Below, one piece after another: positions 32,209-41,104 of a stretch of 64,000 nt of DNA. Position 1 is the first letter of the stretch; every line of letters starts with the position of its first letter. Below the pieces are notes generated by a model, which made no database searches, was not told where the DNA came from, and was given only the letters and a program-made list of their open reading frames with translations. This stretch comes from SURF-43 sp964628985 (GTDB lineage Bacteria > Chloroflexota > Dehalococcoidia > UBA2979): positions 26,047-90,046 of the forward strand of contig CAZVNJ010000006.1 of NCBI GenBank assembly GCA_964628985.1, given 5' to 3'. Made by a program: the position numbers and the translations under genes.

Positions 32209-32955
32209 ATGCCCCCACATGTCGAAGTCGCCCCCGGCGTCCACCCGATCGCCGACGGCGCGTGGTGGTTCTCCGGCATCCGCGGTGCCAATGTCTACGC
32301 AGTCCGCCTCCCGAGCGGAGCGCACGTCCTGGTGGATGCGGGGATGCCCGGCTCGGACCGGGCGATTCTCCAGCGCCTCGAAGCCCTTGGCATCACGGAT
32401 GTGAAGGCGATCCTCCTCACCCACCGGCACGTGGACCACGCAGGCGGCGCGGGCCGCCTGCGTGACGCGCTCGGCGCCCCGGTAATCCTCGGTGCAGGGG
32501 ATGTTGACGAGGGGTGTGTGCGGGGTGACCGGCGGATACCCGGTGTGCTCGCGGTCGTGGACCTCGCCCTCCCACCCGAGGAATGCGAGCCGCTGCCAGG
32601 CGTCCTCGCGATCCCGGCGCCCGGCCACACCGCGGGATCCACCGTCTACCTCATCCCCCACCTGGACCTTTGGTGCATCGGCGACATCGCGCTGCACTCT
32701 GGCAACCGGATGAGCCGGCCGCTGCCGCTGGCGAACGAGGACACGCCCGCCCAGGAGCGAGCGTTGCAGGCGCTCGCGTCGCGCTGCGGCGCAAACGGTG
32801 CACCGGGACACGGTAGTCCCGTGATGGGCGGCTTCAGCGACCTCGTGGGGGTCTTGGCGGCGAAGCCTCCGGCGCGCGGGCCGTGGTGGCTTCGGGTGCT
32901 GCTCAACCCTCGCGCGATGGTGCGCTTCGCCCGGCAGCAGTCGGGACGGCGGTAG
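32209..32955 (+). CDS. MBL-fold metallo-hydrolase
   Basis: 248 aa. Metal motif THRHVDHAGG (H72, H74, D76, H77), third His in APGHTAGSTVY, the bridging Asp in CIGDIALHSG and the final His in GAPGHGSPV. This is the glyoxalase II/metallo-beta-lactamase fold with two metal ions. Thioester or lactone hydrolysis is likely. It is divergent from the lipoprotein gene; the C-terminal RGPWWLRVLLNPRAMVRF is an amphipathic tail. Confidence 0.88.
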   Translation: MPPHVEVAPGVHPIADGAWWFSGIRGANVYAVRLPSGAHVLVDAGMPGSDRAILQRLEALGITDVKAILLTHRHVDHAGGAGRLRDALGAPVILGAGDVDEGCVRGDRRIPGVLAVVDLALPPEECEPLPGVLAIPAPGHTAGSTVYLIPHLDLWCIGDIALHSGNRMSRPLPLANEDTPAQERALQALASRCGANGAPGHGSPVMGGFSDLVGVLAAKPPARGPWWLRVLLNPRAMVRFARQQSGRR

Positions 32956-32997
32956 CCGTCAATTCGATCTGGGCCGGCCTCGCAGAATCGGGGGTTG

Positions 32998-33684
32998 CTA
33001 GTCGAACTCCGACCGCGGCTCGCCTTCGCGACGGAGGTAGGCCATCGCGCGGTCGAAGTCGCCCTCGCGCAGCAGCTTGGAGGAGTCGAGGTACGTGAGG
33101 ACGACCGCCAGCGAGAGGATGGAGTGCATCCGGACACCGGCGGCCTCGAGGCGGCGGGCAGCGCCCTGCTCACGATCCAGCAGCACGACGGCGTCGGTGA
33201 CCATGAGCCCCGCGTCGCGCAACCCCTCGGCCGTCGTCACCAGCGATCCGCCACCGGCAGCGAGGTCGTCCACGATCAGCACGCGCTGCCCCGGCCGGTA
33301 GATCCCCTCGATCGTTGGCACCGTTGCCGCACCCGCGTCCTGCGAGGGACGGATGTACAGCAGCGGCTTTTCCATCTGGAGGGCGAGCGCTGTCGCCACA
33401 TGGAGCCCGCCGATCGGGACGCCGGCAATCGCATCGAATGGGTCCACGGTGCGCTGCCGCTTCAGCATCTCGAGTTCGAGTTCGTCCTGGATCAGCCGTG
33501 CCGTGCGCTTCAGCGCGTCCGGCCGCGAGATCAGGAGCTTCGCGTTGACGTAGACCGGTGAGTTACGGACGGTGCGGCCGAGGCTGAAGTCGCCGAACTG
33601 GATGGCACCGATGCGCCAGAGCGTGTCGGCCAGCCACAGCCGGCCCTGCGGGTCCATCCGGCCCGACGGGTCGCGCATACTCAT
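32998..33684 (-). CDS. Orotate phosphoribosyltransferase-like protein
   Basis: 228 aa from ATG 33684, which overlaps the stop of the upstream dehydrogenase (ATGA). The type I PRTase PRPP loop is VLIVDDLAAGGGSLV; upstream are VPIGGLHVATALALQMEKPLLYIRPS. It resembles PyrE but with a longer C-terminus and a divergent flexible loop. It would join orotate or another base to PRPP; no other pyr gene is nearby, so the base is uncertain. Confidence 0.82.
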   Translation of the reverse strand: MSMRDPSGRMDPQGRLWLADTLWRIGAIQFGDFSLGRTVRNSPVYVNAKLLISRPDALKRTARLIQDELELEMLKRQRTVDPFDAIAGVPIGGLHVATALALQMEKPLLYIRPSQDAGAATVPTIEGIYRPGQRVLIVDDLAAGGGSLVTTAEGLRDAGLMVTDAVVLLDREQGAARRLEAAGVRMHSILSLAVVLTYLDSSKLLREGDFDRAMAYLRREGEPRSEFD

Positions 33685-34682
33685 GCTCGTCTCCGGCCCG
33701 GTTCCAGCGCTTCGGCGTTCACTGTGTTCGAGGCGACCCGACCATCGAGACTGGCGATGAGCCCTTCGACCGCGAGCCGGGCCATCGCGGTGCGCGTCTC
33801 CAGCGTGGCGCTCCCGAGGTGCGGCGCGACGACGAGATGCGGGGCAGACAACAGGGGATCGTCGATGGGCAACGGCTCGGGCGTCATCACGTCGAGGCCT
33901 GCCCCCGCGATCTGACCGGTGCGCAGGGCCTCAGCGAGTGCTGGCTGGTCCACGACACCGCCTCGCGTGGTGTTCAGGAAGATGGCGTCCGGTCGCATGC
34001 GTGAGAAGAAGCCGGCGTTGCACATCCCGGCGGTGTCAGGCGTCAACGGCACATGCATCGTCACATACTCGGCGCGTGCGAGCAGATCGTCGAGCGGGAC
34101 GAAGGTCCCGGGGAATCCGGCGACCTCTCGGCGGCCCGCGTACAGCACGGTCATCCCAAACCCGCGCGCCCGCTCCGCGACGGCCCGCCCGATCCGCCCC
34201 GGGCCGACGATGCCGAGCGTCGCCCCGCTCACTCGATGCCCCAGCAGCCACGTCGGATGCCACGGACCCCAGGCGCCACCGCGCAGCGCGGCGTCACCCT
34301 CGGGCAGCCGTCGCGCGGCCGCCAGGAGGAGCGCCCAGGTCATGTCCGCAGTCGCGTCGGTCAGCACCCCCGGCGTGTTGGTCACAAGGACGCCTCGGGC
34401 GGTGCACGCGGGGACGTCGATGTTGTCGTAGCCGACGGCCATGTTCGCGATACCACGCACTCGTGGACAGGCATCGAGCAGGGCGGCGTCGACGCGCTCG
34501 GTGAGCACCGTGAGGAGCCCCTCGCAGCGCTCGGCCCGGGCACGCATGACCTCGGGGGGTGGCGGGAGTTCGCCGTCCCATACGTCCACATCCGCATGTG
34601 CGCGCAGGGTGGCAAGCGGGGAGCCTTCGGCTTCCCCACCCGGCAGGCGACGCGAGACGAAGACGCGAGGGCGTTCAGTCAT
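33681..34682 (-). CDS. D-2-hydroxyacid dehydrogenase (glyoxylate/hydroxypyruvate reductase-like)
   Basis: 333 aa. The NAD(P) motif is LGIVGPGRIGRAVAERA; the catalytic Arg is in NTTRGGVVD, the Glu in DVMTPEP and the His in VAPHLGSAT, a complete triad. NMAVGYDNIDVP is the substrate-domain signature of GyaR/GhrB-type reductases. It reduces glyoxylate or hydroxypyruvate, or oxidises D-glycerate. It is coupled with the phosphoribosyltransferase gene and divergent from the Gfo/Idh/MocA gene. Confidence 0.92.
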   Translation of the reverse strand: MTERPRVFVSRRLPGGEAEGSPLATLRAHADVDVWDGELPPPPEVMRARAERCEGLLTVLTERVDAALLDACPRVRGIANMAVGYDNIDVPACTARGVLVTNTPGVLTDATADMTWALLLAAARRLPEGDAALRGGAWGPWHPTWLLGHRVSGATLGIVGPGRIGRAVAERARGFGMTVLYAGRREVAGFPGTFVPLDDLLARAEYVTMHVPLTPDTAGMCNAGFFSRMRPDAIFLNTTRGGVVDQPALAEALRTGQIAGAGLDVMTPEPLPIDDPLLSAPHLVVAPHLGSATLETRTAMARLAVEGLIASLDGRVASNTVNAEALEPGRRRA

Positions 34683-34819
34683 TCGGCGATTGTACGGGCG
34701 GGCCCTGGCGCATTCGGTACGGGCGGGGCTGCCCCGCGGAGCAGTCGGAATGATTGTCGCTCCGGATAATCAATAGTAAGGTCGCTGCCACACCGCCGTC
34801 CCGATGGGAGAGACATCAC

Positions 34820-35914
34820 ATGGCCGACCGCATCCGCGTGGGCATCGTCGGGGCCACAGTTACCCAGGGCGGCAGTGGCTGGGGGGCCAACGCCCATGTC
34901 CCCGCCCTCCGCGCACTGCCCGACTTCGAACTGCGCGGGGTGTGCACAGCGCATGCGGAGACGGCGCAGGCCTCGGCGGCGGCATTCGGAGTCCCGCTCG
35001 CGTTCCACGAGATTGAGGAGATGGTCGCCCACCCCGAGATCGATGTGATCGCCGTCGTGGTCCGCGTACCTCTGCATCATCAACTGGTGATGTCGGCGTT
35101 GCGCGCGGGGAAGCCAGTCTTCTGCGAGTGGCCGCTTGGAGCGAACGTCGCGGAGGCCGAGGAGATGGCGGGGCTCGCCCACGACCGCTCGATCCGCACG
35201 GCCGTAGGTCTGCAGGGCCGCAGCGAGCCGGTGGTCCGTTACGCGCGGGACCTGATCGCTCGCGGCGAGATCGGCGAGGTGCTTGCGGCGAACCTCAGCA
35301 TCATGACGCAGGCGACGGTGGAGCGGGGGGCGGGACGCATCTGGCAGGGTGTCCGCGCGAACGGAGCCAACCCGCTGACCATCACAGGCGGGCACGGCAT
35401 CGACGCCTTCTGCGCCATCCTCGGCGAGTTCACCGAGGTGGCGGCGCGAGTGGCGACGAGGATCCCCGAGTGGCGCAGCCAGGAGACCGGTGCTCCGTTC
35501 CCGGTGGACGCGCCGGACACGATCAGCGTGGCAGGGCGACTCGAAGGTGGCGCGGAAGTCGCGGTGCAGGTCGCGGCCGTGCCAGTCACACCGAGTGGGA
35601 ACCGGATCGAGATCTACGGACGCGAGGGCTCGCTGCTGATCACCGGCTCGACCAGCATTGGCCCTGCCCGCCTCTACCGGGCACGAGCCGGAGGTAGCCT
35701 CGAGGAGGTCTCCGCGCCGATCGAGTATCACCCTGCCCCTGAGGGCACGCCGCCGGGGCCACCTCGGAACGTGGCGAACGCGTACGCCCGGCTCGCCGAC
35801 GCGTTCCGTGACGGCGCGCCGTTCGACCCTGACTTCGACCACGCGCTCCGCCGTCACCGCCTGCTCGCTGCGATCGAACGCTCTTCGGAGGAAGGGCGTG
35901 CGATCGCGGTCTAG
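34820..35914 (+). CDS. Gfo/Idh/MocA family oxidoreductase
   Basis: 364 aa from ATG 34820 with GGGAGAG upstream; an earlier in-frame start at 34754 is less likely. N-terminal Rossmann motif IRVGIVGATVTQGGSGWGANAHVPAL is unusually long between the Gly residues. The usual EKP motif is CEWPLGANVAEAEEM (Lys replaced by Trp), and GGHGIDAFCAILGEF holds the usual catalytic GGxxxD. Related to galactose-1-dehydrogenase/Gal80-like proteins. It may oxidise a sugar, or have lost catalysis because the EKP Lys is gone. Confidence 0.85.
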   Translation: MADRIRVGIVGATVTQGGSGWGANAHVPALRALPDFELRGVCTAHAETAQASAAAFGVPLAFHEIEEMVAHPEIDVIAVVVRVPLHHQLVMSALRAGKPVFCEWPLGANVAEAEEMAGLAHDRSIRTAVGLQGRSEPVVRYARDLIARGEIGEVLAANLSIMTQATVERGAGRIWQGVRANGANPLTITGGHGIDAFCAILGEFTEVAARVATRIPEWRSQETGAPFPVDAPDTISVAGRLEGGAEVAVQVAAVPVTPSGNRIEIYGREGSLLITGSTSIGPARLYRARAGGSLEEVSAPIEYHPAPEGTPPGPPRNVANAYARLADAFRDGAPFDPDFDHALRRHRLLAAIERSSEEGRAIAV

Positions 35915-35924
35915 CCTCTCGGCG

Positions 35925-36671
35925 TCAAACGGCGCGCCGGCCTGACCACGTGCGGGTCCGTCGGGGCAACACCAGCGGTACCGGGTCCCCGGACCCCATC
36001 ACCTCGGTCTGTCGCGCGAGGAGCAGGACGCCAGTCAGCGCACAGGTCACCGCGTCCAGTTCGTCGTGCGTGACGCGCCTTCGCGGCAGGCCGCGGACGC
36101 CCGCCCGGAACAGGCCACGCCGTAACTCCACAACGCTGACCCCCTTGCGCGGAATGCCAAGGATGTCCTGCGTCATACCGGGGTAGGTCTCCACGACCCG
36201 CACGCCTGCGGCCTGCAACTGTCCGCGTAGTGCGATCCCCCGAAGCGTCAACTTCACCATCGACGGCAGCAAGGTCGGAAACGGCCGATACCCTGCGCGC
36301 GCCGCGAGGCGGTCTACCTCGCGCATGATCCCGGCGGCGGCGCAAGCGCAGGTCGCGTCCGCACAGTCCCGTCCCTCCGGCAGAGCGAGTGGCGCGTCGA
36401 TGGCCACGACGGCCGGCCGGGATGCCGCGACCGCCTGGAGGATGGCCTCATCCGTCCGCACGACTCGGAGGTCGAGGAGCCGGCCGTCGCGGGCCATCAC
36501 GGCGAGGCCGGTGGGGTATCGCGGCCCGCTCCGCAGATCGATGCCCAGCGAGACGGAGCGGCGCGCGGCAGGGCGGGGCCTCGGACGGCCTGTGGGGGCC
36601 ACGGAAGCGGAGCGCGGGGGCCCCACAAGCGTCGGACTGGCTACACTCGACAAGCGCCTCGTCCTCTTCAT
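35925..36671 (-). CDS. DUF429 family protein
   Basis: 248 aa from ATG 36671. RNase-H-like features of DUF429: VSLGIDLRSGPRYPTGLAVM, VVAIDAPLALPEGRDCADATCACAAAGIM in parts, FPTLLPSMVKLTLRG, VVETYPGMTQDILGIPRK and THDELDAVTCALTGVLL. Conserved acidic residues (D in GIDL, D in AIDAPL, D in HDELDA) are placed like a nuclease active site. The first 40 residues are Arg/Pro-rich and uncertain; a start after them is possible. Function unknown. Confidence 0.8.
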   Translation of the reverse strand: MKRTRRLSSVASPTLVGPPRSASVAPTGRPRPRPAARRSVSLGIDLRSGPRYPTGLAVMARDGRLLDLRVVRTDEAILQAVAASRPAVVAIDAPLALPEGRDCADATCACAAAGIMREVDRLAARAGYRPFPTLLPSMVKLTLRGIALRGQLQAAGVRVVETYPGMTQDILGIPRKGVSVVELRRGLFRAGVRGLPRRRVTHDELDAVTCALTGVLLLARQTEVMGSGDPVPLVLPRRTRTWSGRRAV

Positions 36672-36739
36672 GGACCGCGCGCGGCGCGCCCCACCCGGCG
36701 GGCACCAGCATATCGATCTGCACTGGTCGGAGGACTGAG

Positions 36740-37081
36740 ATGGCCGAAAAGCGCCCCGGCGAACCATTCACCCGCATCGACGTCCACGAGGCAAAGCAGA
36801 TGATCGACGAGGGGAACGTTCAGGTCATCGACAGCCGCGAGCCACACGAGCACGAGGACGGTCACGTCCCCGGCTCCCTCCAGATCCAGCACATGGCGAC
36901 GCTGACCCATGCGGACAAGCTGGCGAGAGACAAGCCCATTCTCTTCATCTGCCGCAGTGGCCACCGCTCGGCCGTCGCGGCCGAGTTCGCCGCTGCCCTC
37001 GGACTCACCGACCTCTACAACGTCGAGGGCGGCCATGATGCCTGGGCGAAGGCGGGCTATCCCATGGAGATGGGACGCTAA
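36740..37081 (+). CDS. Rhodanese-like sulfurtransferase
   Basis: 113 aa from ATG 36740, GGAGG at 36729-36733. Single rhodanese domain: IDVHEAKQMIDEGNVQVIDSREPHEHEDGHVPGS (in two parts) and the active Cys loop FICRSGHRSAVAAEF, then NVEGGHDAWAKAGYPM. The six-residue loop starting at the catalytic Cys fits a thiosulfate- or persulfide-transfer role. It stands alone; a connection with the cysteine desulfurase at 53744 is conceivable. Confidence 0.92.
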   Translation: MAEKRPGEPFTRIDVHEAKQMIDEGNVQVIDSREPHEHEDGHVPGSLQIQHMATLTHADKLARDKPILFICRSGHRSAVAAEFAAALGLTDLYNVEGGHDAWAKAGYPMEMGR

Positions 37082-37113
37082 ACGTCGCCTGGTCTCCGGG
37101 AGAGCGAGTCCGA

Positions 37114-37131
37114 ACCCTCCCCGACGAGGGT
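37114..37131. terminator. Weak hairpin between rhodanese and dCTP deaminase genes
   Basis: ACCCTC (37114-37119) pairs with GAGGGT (37126-37131), followed by a pyrimidine run. It sits in the 151-bp gap between convergent genes and is the best terminator candidate there; the stem is short. Confidence 0.35.
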
Positions 37132-37232
37132 CCTTCCCTTCCTCATCAGGTCGCGAGGCGTGCGCGCCTTGCCGGCTGTCGCTGTCTGGCCATCGAGTGA
37201 GGACGGTCCCGGTCCAACTCCCCGCCTAGGGA

Positions 37233-38411
37233 CTACCCGCGCGGCATGAGGCGGAATGTCATCCGGCTCTCCGGCCGCTTGAACTGGCGGCTGAGGTTGA
37301 CACCCTGATCCTGGAAGTGTGACTTCAGCGAGGCCTCGCCATAGAGACGAGCCGGCGGGGCGGCCATCCGCTCGTAGGCAAGGCGGGCGATCGGCTGTCC
37401 GTCTTCAAGCATGAAGGGCACGTCGTGCGCGCGCACCTCGAGGACCGCGCGACTCCCGCTGAGCGTAGCGCCCACGCCGAAGCCAGGGTCGAAGAAGCCG
37501 GCGTAGTGCGTACGCAGCTCGCCGTTGGTCGGGTCGTACGCCACCATCTCGGCCGCGACTCCTGAGGGGATGCGCACGTACTCCTTGGAGATCAGCAGGA
37601 AGAACTCGTCCGGATGTAACACGAGACGTCCGGTGGACTCCGCGAAGACCGGCTCCCAGTAGTCGAGCGGCTCGTAAAAGTCCTCGGCCCCGAGGTCGAG
37701 GAGCGCGCTGTTGCGCTTCGCGCGCCACCCGACGAAGTCGTCACCCGGGAGGTGGACGCTGAGGAGCAGGCCGCGCGGGCCGATGGTGGGGGAAGCGAGG
37801 GGACCTCGAGGCTCGCCCCCGAAGACGAGCCCTTCCTCGTGGTGCAGGGCAAGCGTCTCCTCTGCCGTGAGTGTGTCGTCGGAGGAGGAGAGGCGGAGCT
37901 GCGTCAGCGCCAGCCCCTGGCGCACGTTGACGGTGAAGGTGCTGGAATAGACCTCAAGCCAGAGAGGGCCGTTGTAGCCCGGGCGGATCTCGTCAAACTG
38001 CGTGCCGTGGTCGGTGATGACGCGGGTGAAGACATCCAACCTCCCGGTGGAACTGCGCGGGTTGGCGCGGGCGCGCACGCCCTCCGGGAGGTTGATCCGC
38101 TCGAGGAGTGGGACGAGATAGGCGCGCCCGGGCTCAAGCACTGCGCCGTCCGGATTTTCGAGGTCGAGTGGCGGCCCCATCTGCAGGTCGCGCAGGCGAT
38201 CCTTGACCCGAGCAGTGGCGCCCGGGAGGAAGCTGCTGCGCAGGCGAAACGCTTGTGCCCCGAGGCGCAGGTCGATACTTGCGGGCTGGATCTGGGAGAG
38301 GCCAAGGGGCACGGAGGTCTGAATCACGCCGGACCGGACGGCCTCGTCCAGCATCTCCGCGGAGAACACGCCGAGGGCGTCCGAAGCTGCGTGCTTGAGT
38401 GTCTTGGTCAT
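37233..38411 (-). CDS. dcd: Two-domain 2'-deoxycytidine 5'-triphosphate deaminase
   Basis: 392 aa from ATG 38411, about twice the length of the E. coli enzyme because it carries two dUTPase-fold halves, as in the alphaproteobacterial form. First half: GVRARANPRSSTGRLDVFTRVITDHG and NGPLWLEVYSSTF. Second half: MVAYDPTNGELRTHYAGFFDPGFG, the DPGF motif of Dcd. It deaminates dCTP to dUTP, the substrate for Dut at 21.7 kb. A 229-bp stretch without a gene precedes it. Confidence 0.88.
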   Translation of the reverse strand: MTKTLKHAASDALGVFSAEMLDEAVRSGVIQTSVPLGLSQIQPASIDLRLGAQAFRLRSSFLPGATARVKDRLRDLQMGPPLDLENPDGAVLEPGRAYLVPLLERINLPEGVRARANPRSSTGRLDVFTRVITDHGTQFDEIRPGYNGPLWLEVYSSTFTVNVRQGLALTQLRLSSSDDTLTAEETLALHHEEGLVFGGEPRGPLASPTIGPRGLLLSVHLPGDDFVGWRAKRNSALLDLGAEDFYEPLDYWEPVFAESTGRLVLHPDEFFLLISKEYVRIPSGVAAEMVAYDPTNGELRTHYAGFFDPGFGVGATLSGSRAVLEVRAHDVPFMLEDGQPIARLAYERMAAPPARLYGEASLKSHFQDQGVNLSRQFKRPESRMTFRLMPRG

Positions 38412-38640
38412 CGTTCGCAACTCAGCCGCCGTCCCGCGATCCGACCGTACGCCGACTCACGGTACGGCCCTGCCCTCCGAACGTCGGCCACTCATCCTCA
38501 GCCTTCTCCACCACCCCGCACGAAGGCTCCCATCCATTGTGGACATCAATGGTGAGAGTGTGGACTTTCGGGCATCCGGCCCTCCGGCCGGAAGCCGCCC
38601 GCCTCGTCTCCGACGAATTGTTGAGTGCGCTCGCCGAGGC

Positions 38641-40233
38641 CTACCGCGCCGCCACTCCGAGCACTTCGCGGACCGCCGAGAGCAATCCCTCCCTGTCGAA
38701 CGGTTTTTCGAGGTAGAGGGCGGACACTTCCGGAGGCAGTGCTGGGCGCCCCTGCGCACCGGCTTCCGTGACGAACACCAGCCGGTGCCGCAACTCTCGC
38801 GTGTGCGCGAGGATCCACGCCCCCAGCGTTGCCGCGTCGAGGCCGCGCATGCCCACGTCCGCAATGACCGCGTCGTAGTCACCCGAGGCAAGGAGCAGGG
38901 TCCCCTGAGCGCCGTCCGGTGCGGTCGCCACGTCGTATCCCGCGCCCATGAGGATTTCCGAGGTGAGAAGCCGGACGGCCGGATCCTCGTCGATCACGAG
39001 GAGGTGGGCGGCGGCGGGCGCCGAAGCGAGGCCGGTCACTGGTTCGTGGGCCTCGGGGGTGGGGGCGAGCGTGCGCGGCGGCTGGCTGGGGGTCAGCGGC
39101 AGCTGGACGCCAGACGGTGCCACGGAATTGCCTGGCTCGGACCGCGCGAACTGCAGGAGGTTGCGCATGATCCGGGCGGCCCGCTGCGACTCTTCCTCGA
39201 TGGTGTGAAGGGCGTGCTCGCGGTCCGTGCCCTCCAGCGTGTCGAGGATCTGGGCGTAGCCCAGGATGGAGGTGAGCGGGTTGTTCAACTCATGCGCGAC
39301 GCCGGCGACCAGGTCGCCCAGCGCGTCGAAGCGGGCGGTCGTCGCAGCGTCCGTGGCGGGCGTCCCGCCGCCAGCCGCCAGCGCGGGGGTGATGGGATCG
39401 CGGAGGCGCTCGCCGAGACGTCGAAGCGTGCGCTCAGCGAGCCAGCCATCGGCGGCCGAGAACGCGCGAGCGTTGCGACGGTAGAGGAGGGCGACTCCGG
39501 CCACCTCCGCGCGGGCAAAGAGCGGGATGTGCATGCGGGATCGCAGGCCGAACGCCACCAGCCGCCCGAGTGGTGTGGACGAGGTGCGGACCGGAACGAT
39601 GTCGCCGTCGATGGCAGGCTCACCGCGATCGCGCACCTGCACTTCGGCCTCGTCCAGCCGGGCCCACGCCTCGCCAGTTGCGATACCTGCCATCGCAGTC
39701 GGGTAGACGGAGGTGACGAGGGCGCCACCACCGACAAAACGAAGCACGCAGCCGAAGTCGAACGGCATGGCGGCGTCGAGGGCCTGGAGGACGGCCCGCG
39801 TCGCGGCTCCGGCCTCCAGGGCAGCCGTCTCCGCCAGTGCGTCCGCGGCGGCGAGGGGGGCGTCTGCGGGAGCATCGCCGACGGGTGGTGGGGTGTCCGC
39901 CACGGCGCCAGCTCCGGGCGCGGCGAGCCGGATCGCCCAGCCCTCGCCGCTGACGAGGCCCACTATCTCGAGGGCGAGAGCGACCGTCGCTTCGGCTACC
40001 TCGAAACGGAGGGTGCCAGTCCACGTGAGGCCGGGTCCTGGCCAGGGCTCCGGCCAGCGAGTTCGATCCCCGCGGGCGACCAGCGAGCGCACCTCTCGCC
40101 CCAGCACAGAGCCCGTCTCCGAAAGGCCGAGGAGCGCGCAGGCCGCAGCGTCCGCTCGACGGATGGTTCCGCCAGCGTCCACCAGCAACCACCCCGGGGG
40201 TGGGCCGTCAGCGCGCGCGCTGGCGTCGAACAC
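38641..40233 (-). CDS. PAS/GAF/DHp/receiver hybrid protein without ATPase domain
   Basis: 530 aa. Residues 15-105 form a PAS-like domain (GWLLVDAGGTIRRADAAACALLG); 130-280 a GAF-like domain; 300-366 the dimerisation/His domain with His314 in GVAHELNNPLTSILGYAQIL; 370-408 a Pro-rich linker; 409-530 a complete receiver with D415/D417, phospho-acceptor D459 (AVIADVGMRG), T489 and K510 (LEKPF). The HATPase domain (N, G1, F and G2 boxes) that normally follows the DHp is absent. It therefore cannot phosphorylate itself and must depend on another kinase, or act as a phosphatase or phosphotransfer hub. The stop at 38641 is normal. Confidence 0.88.
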   Translation of the reverse strand: MFDASARADGPPPGWLLVDAGGTIRRADAAACALLGLSETGSVLGREVRSLVARGDRTRWPEPWPGPGLTWTGTLRFEVAEATVALALEIVGLVSGEGWAIRLAAPGAGAVADTPPPVGDAPADAPLAAADALAETAALEAGAATRAVLQALDAAMPFDFGCVLRFVGGGALVTSVYPTAMAGIATGEAWARLDEAEVQVRDRGEPAIDGDIVPVRTSSTPLGRLVAFGLRSRMHIPLFARAEVAGVALLYRRNARAFSAADGWLAERTLRRLGERLRDPITPALAAGGGTPATDAATTARFDALGDLVAGVAHELNNPLTSILGYAQILDTLEGTDREHALHTIEEESQRAARIMRNLLQFARSEPGNSVAPSGVQLPLTPSQPPRTLAPTPEAHEPVTGLASAPAAAHLLVIDEDPAVRLLTSEILMGAGYDVATAPDGAQGTLLLASGDYDAVIADVGMRGLDAATLGAWILAHTRELRHRLVFVTEAGAQGRPALPPEVSALYLEKPFDREGLLSAVREVLGVAAR

Positions 40234-40447
40234 GAGGATTCCCTTCGCCAGGCCGTCTGTCAGGACACTCCCGAGGACGTGACCTCACAGTTCAATAGTC
40301 GACGCTCGGACTGCATCCATGCTCAGGGCAAACCCGCACTTCTTTCTAGACCCTCAATCCGTAGTTCTGGATAGATCCGACTGGGCCAGGAAGGAGCCCC
40401 GCCCCGCACCGTCCCGCCCAGCGCCTGGCGAGCAGCGTATGAGGGAT

Positions 40448-41104
40448 CTAGTTCCGTCGGTCTACGCCGCCCCACCGCTCGGAGACCGCCCGCTGCGCCT
40501 GCTGGTGAGCACCTCTGATCAACGGCTCAAGGACCGCATCCGCACGCTCCAGCCGGTGCCGCACGTCCAGCGATTCCAGCAGCGGCTGAAGCAGCCGAGG
40601 CGGCACTACATCCGCTGCGATGGCACCAATCGCGTCCGCCAGCGCGCCCGGTGCCTGCGGGGCGCGTACCTCACGCTGATAGACACCCTCAACCAACTGC
40701 CGGAACCGCTGCAATTGCTCAAACGCCTCGCCAACACGCTGGAGCAGACCTTCCGGGACGTCCGCGATTTCGTCCACCGGATACTCGACATCCGCCGTGA
40801 GAAATGGCCGGTCCATGTGTAACGCCAAGATGCGGAACCGACGCTCCCCCTTCGCCTGCACCATCACCCGCCCACCTCCAACCGGGGAAGCGGACTCGAT
40901 GCGCGCGGTGGTGCCGACATCATGTGGCACGACGTTGCCCCCACCGACCTCGTTGCCTGAGCGGATCAGGACCACGCCGAACGGCTCGTCTGCCTCCATA
41001 CATTCGGCGAGGAGTTGGTGGTAGCGAGGCTCGAAGATCTGGATCGAGAGCGGCATGCCCGGGAAGAGGACGGTCCGTAGCGGGAACAGCCGGAGCACGC
41101 TCAC
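40448..41104 (-). CDS. LON-substrate-binding domain protein
   Basis: 218 aa from GTG 41104, overlapping the stop of the upstream DUF2007 gene (GTGA). The Lon N-terminal domain is clear: RLFPLRTVLFPGMPLSIQIFEPRYHQLLAECM and FGVVLIRSGNEVGG, with no ATPase or protease part. Helical C-terminal half. Stand-alone LON-N proteins are common in bacteria, and may act as adaptors or chaperones. Role unknown. Confidence 0.88.
   Translation of the reverse strand: MSVLRLFPLRTVLFPGMPLSIQIFEPRYHQLLAECMEADEPFGVVLIRSGNEVGGGNVVPHDVGTTARIESASPVGGGRVMVQAKGERRFRILALHMDRPFLTADVEYPVDEIADVPEGLLQRVGEAFEQLQRFRQLVEGVYQREVRAPQAPGALADAIGAIAADVVPPRLLQPLLESLDVRHRLERADAVLEPLIRGAHQQAQRAVSERWGGVDRRN

Noticed and set aside
38395..40374. 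A 659-residue frame on the plus strand antisense to the hybrid phosphorelay gene
   Set aside because: Arg/Glu/Gly-rich without family similarity, opposite to a clear gene with domain motifs; typical of mirror frames in high-GC DNA.
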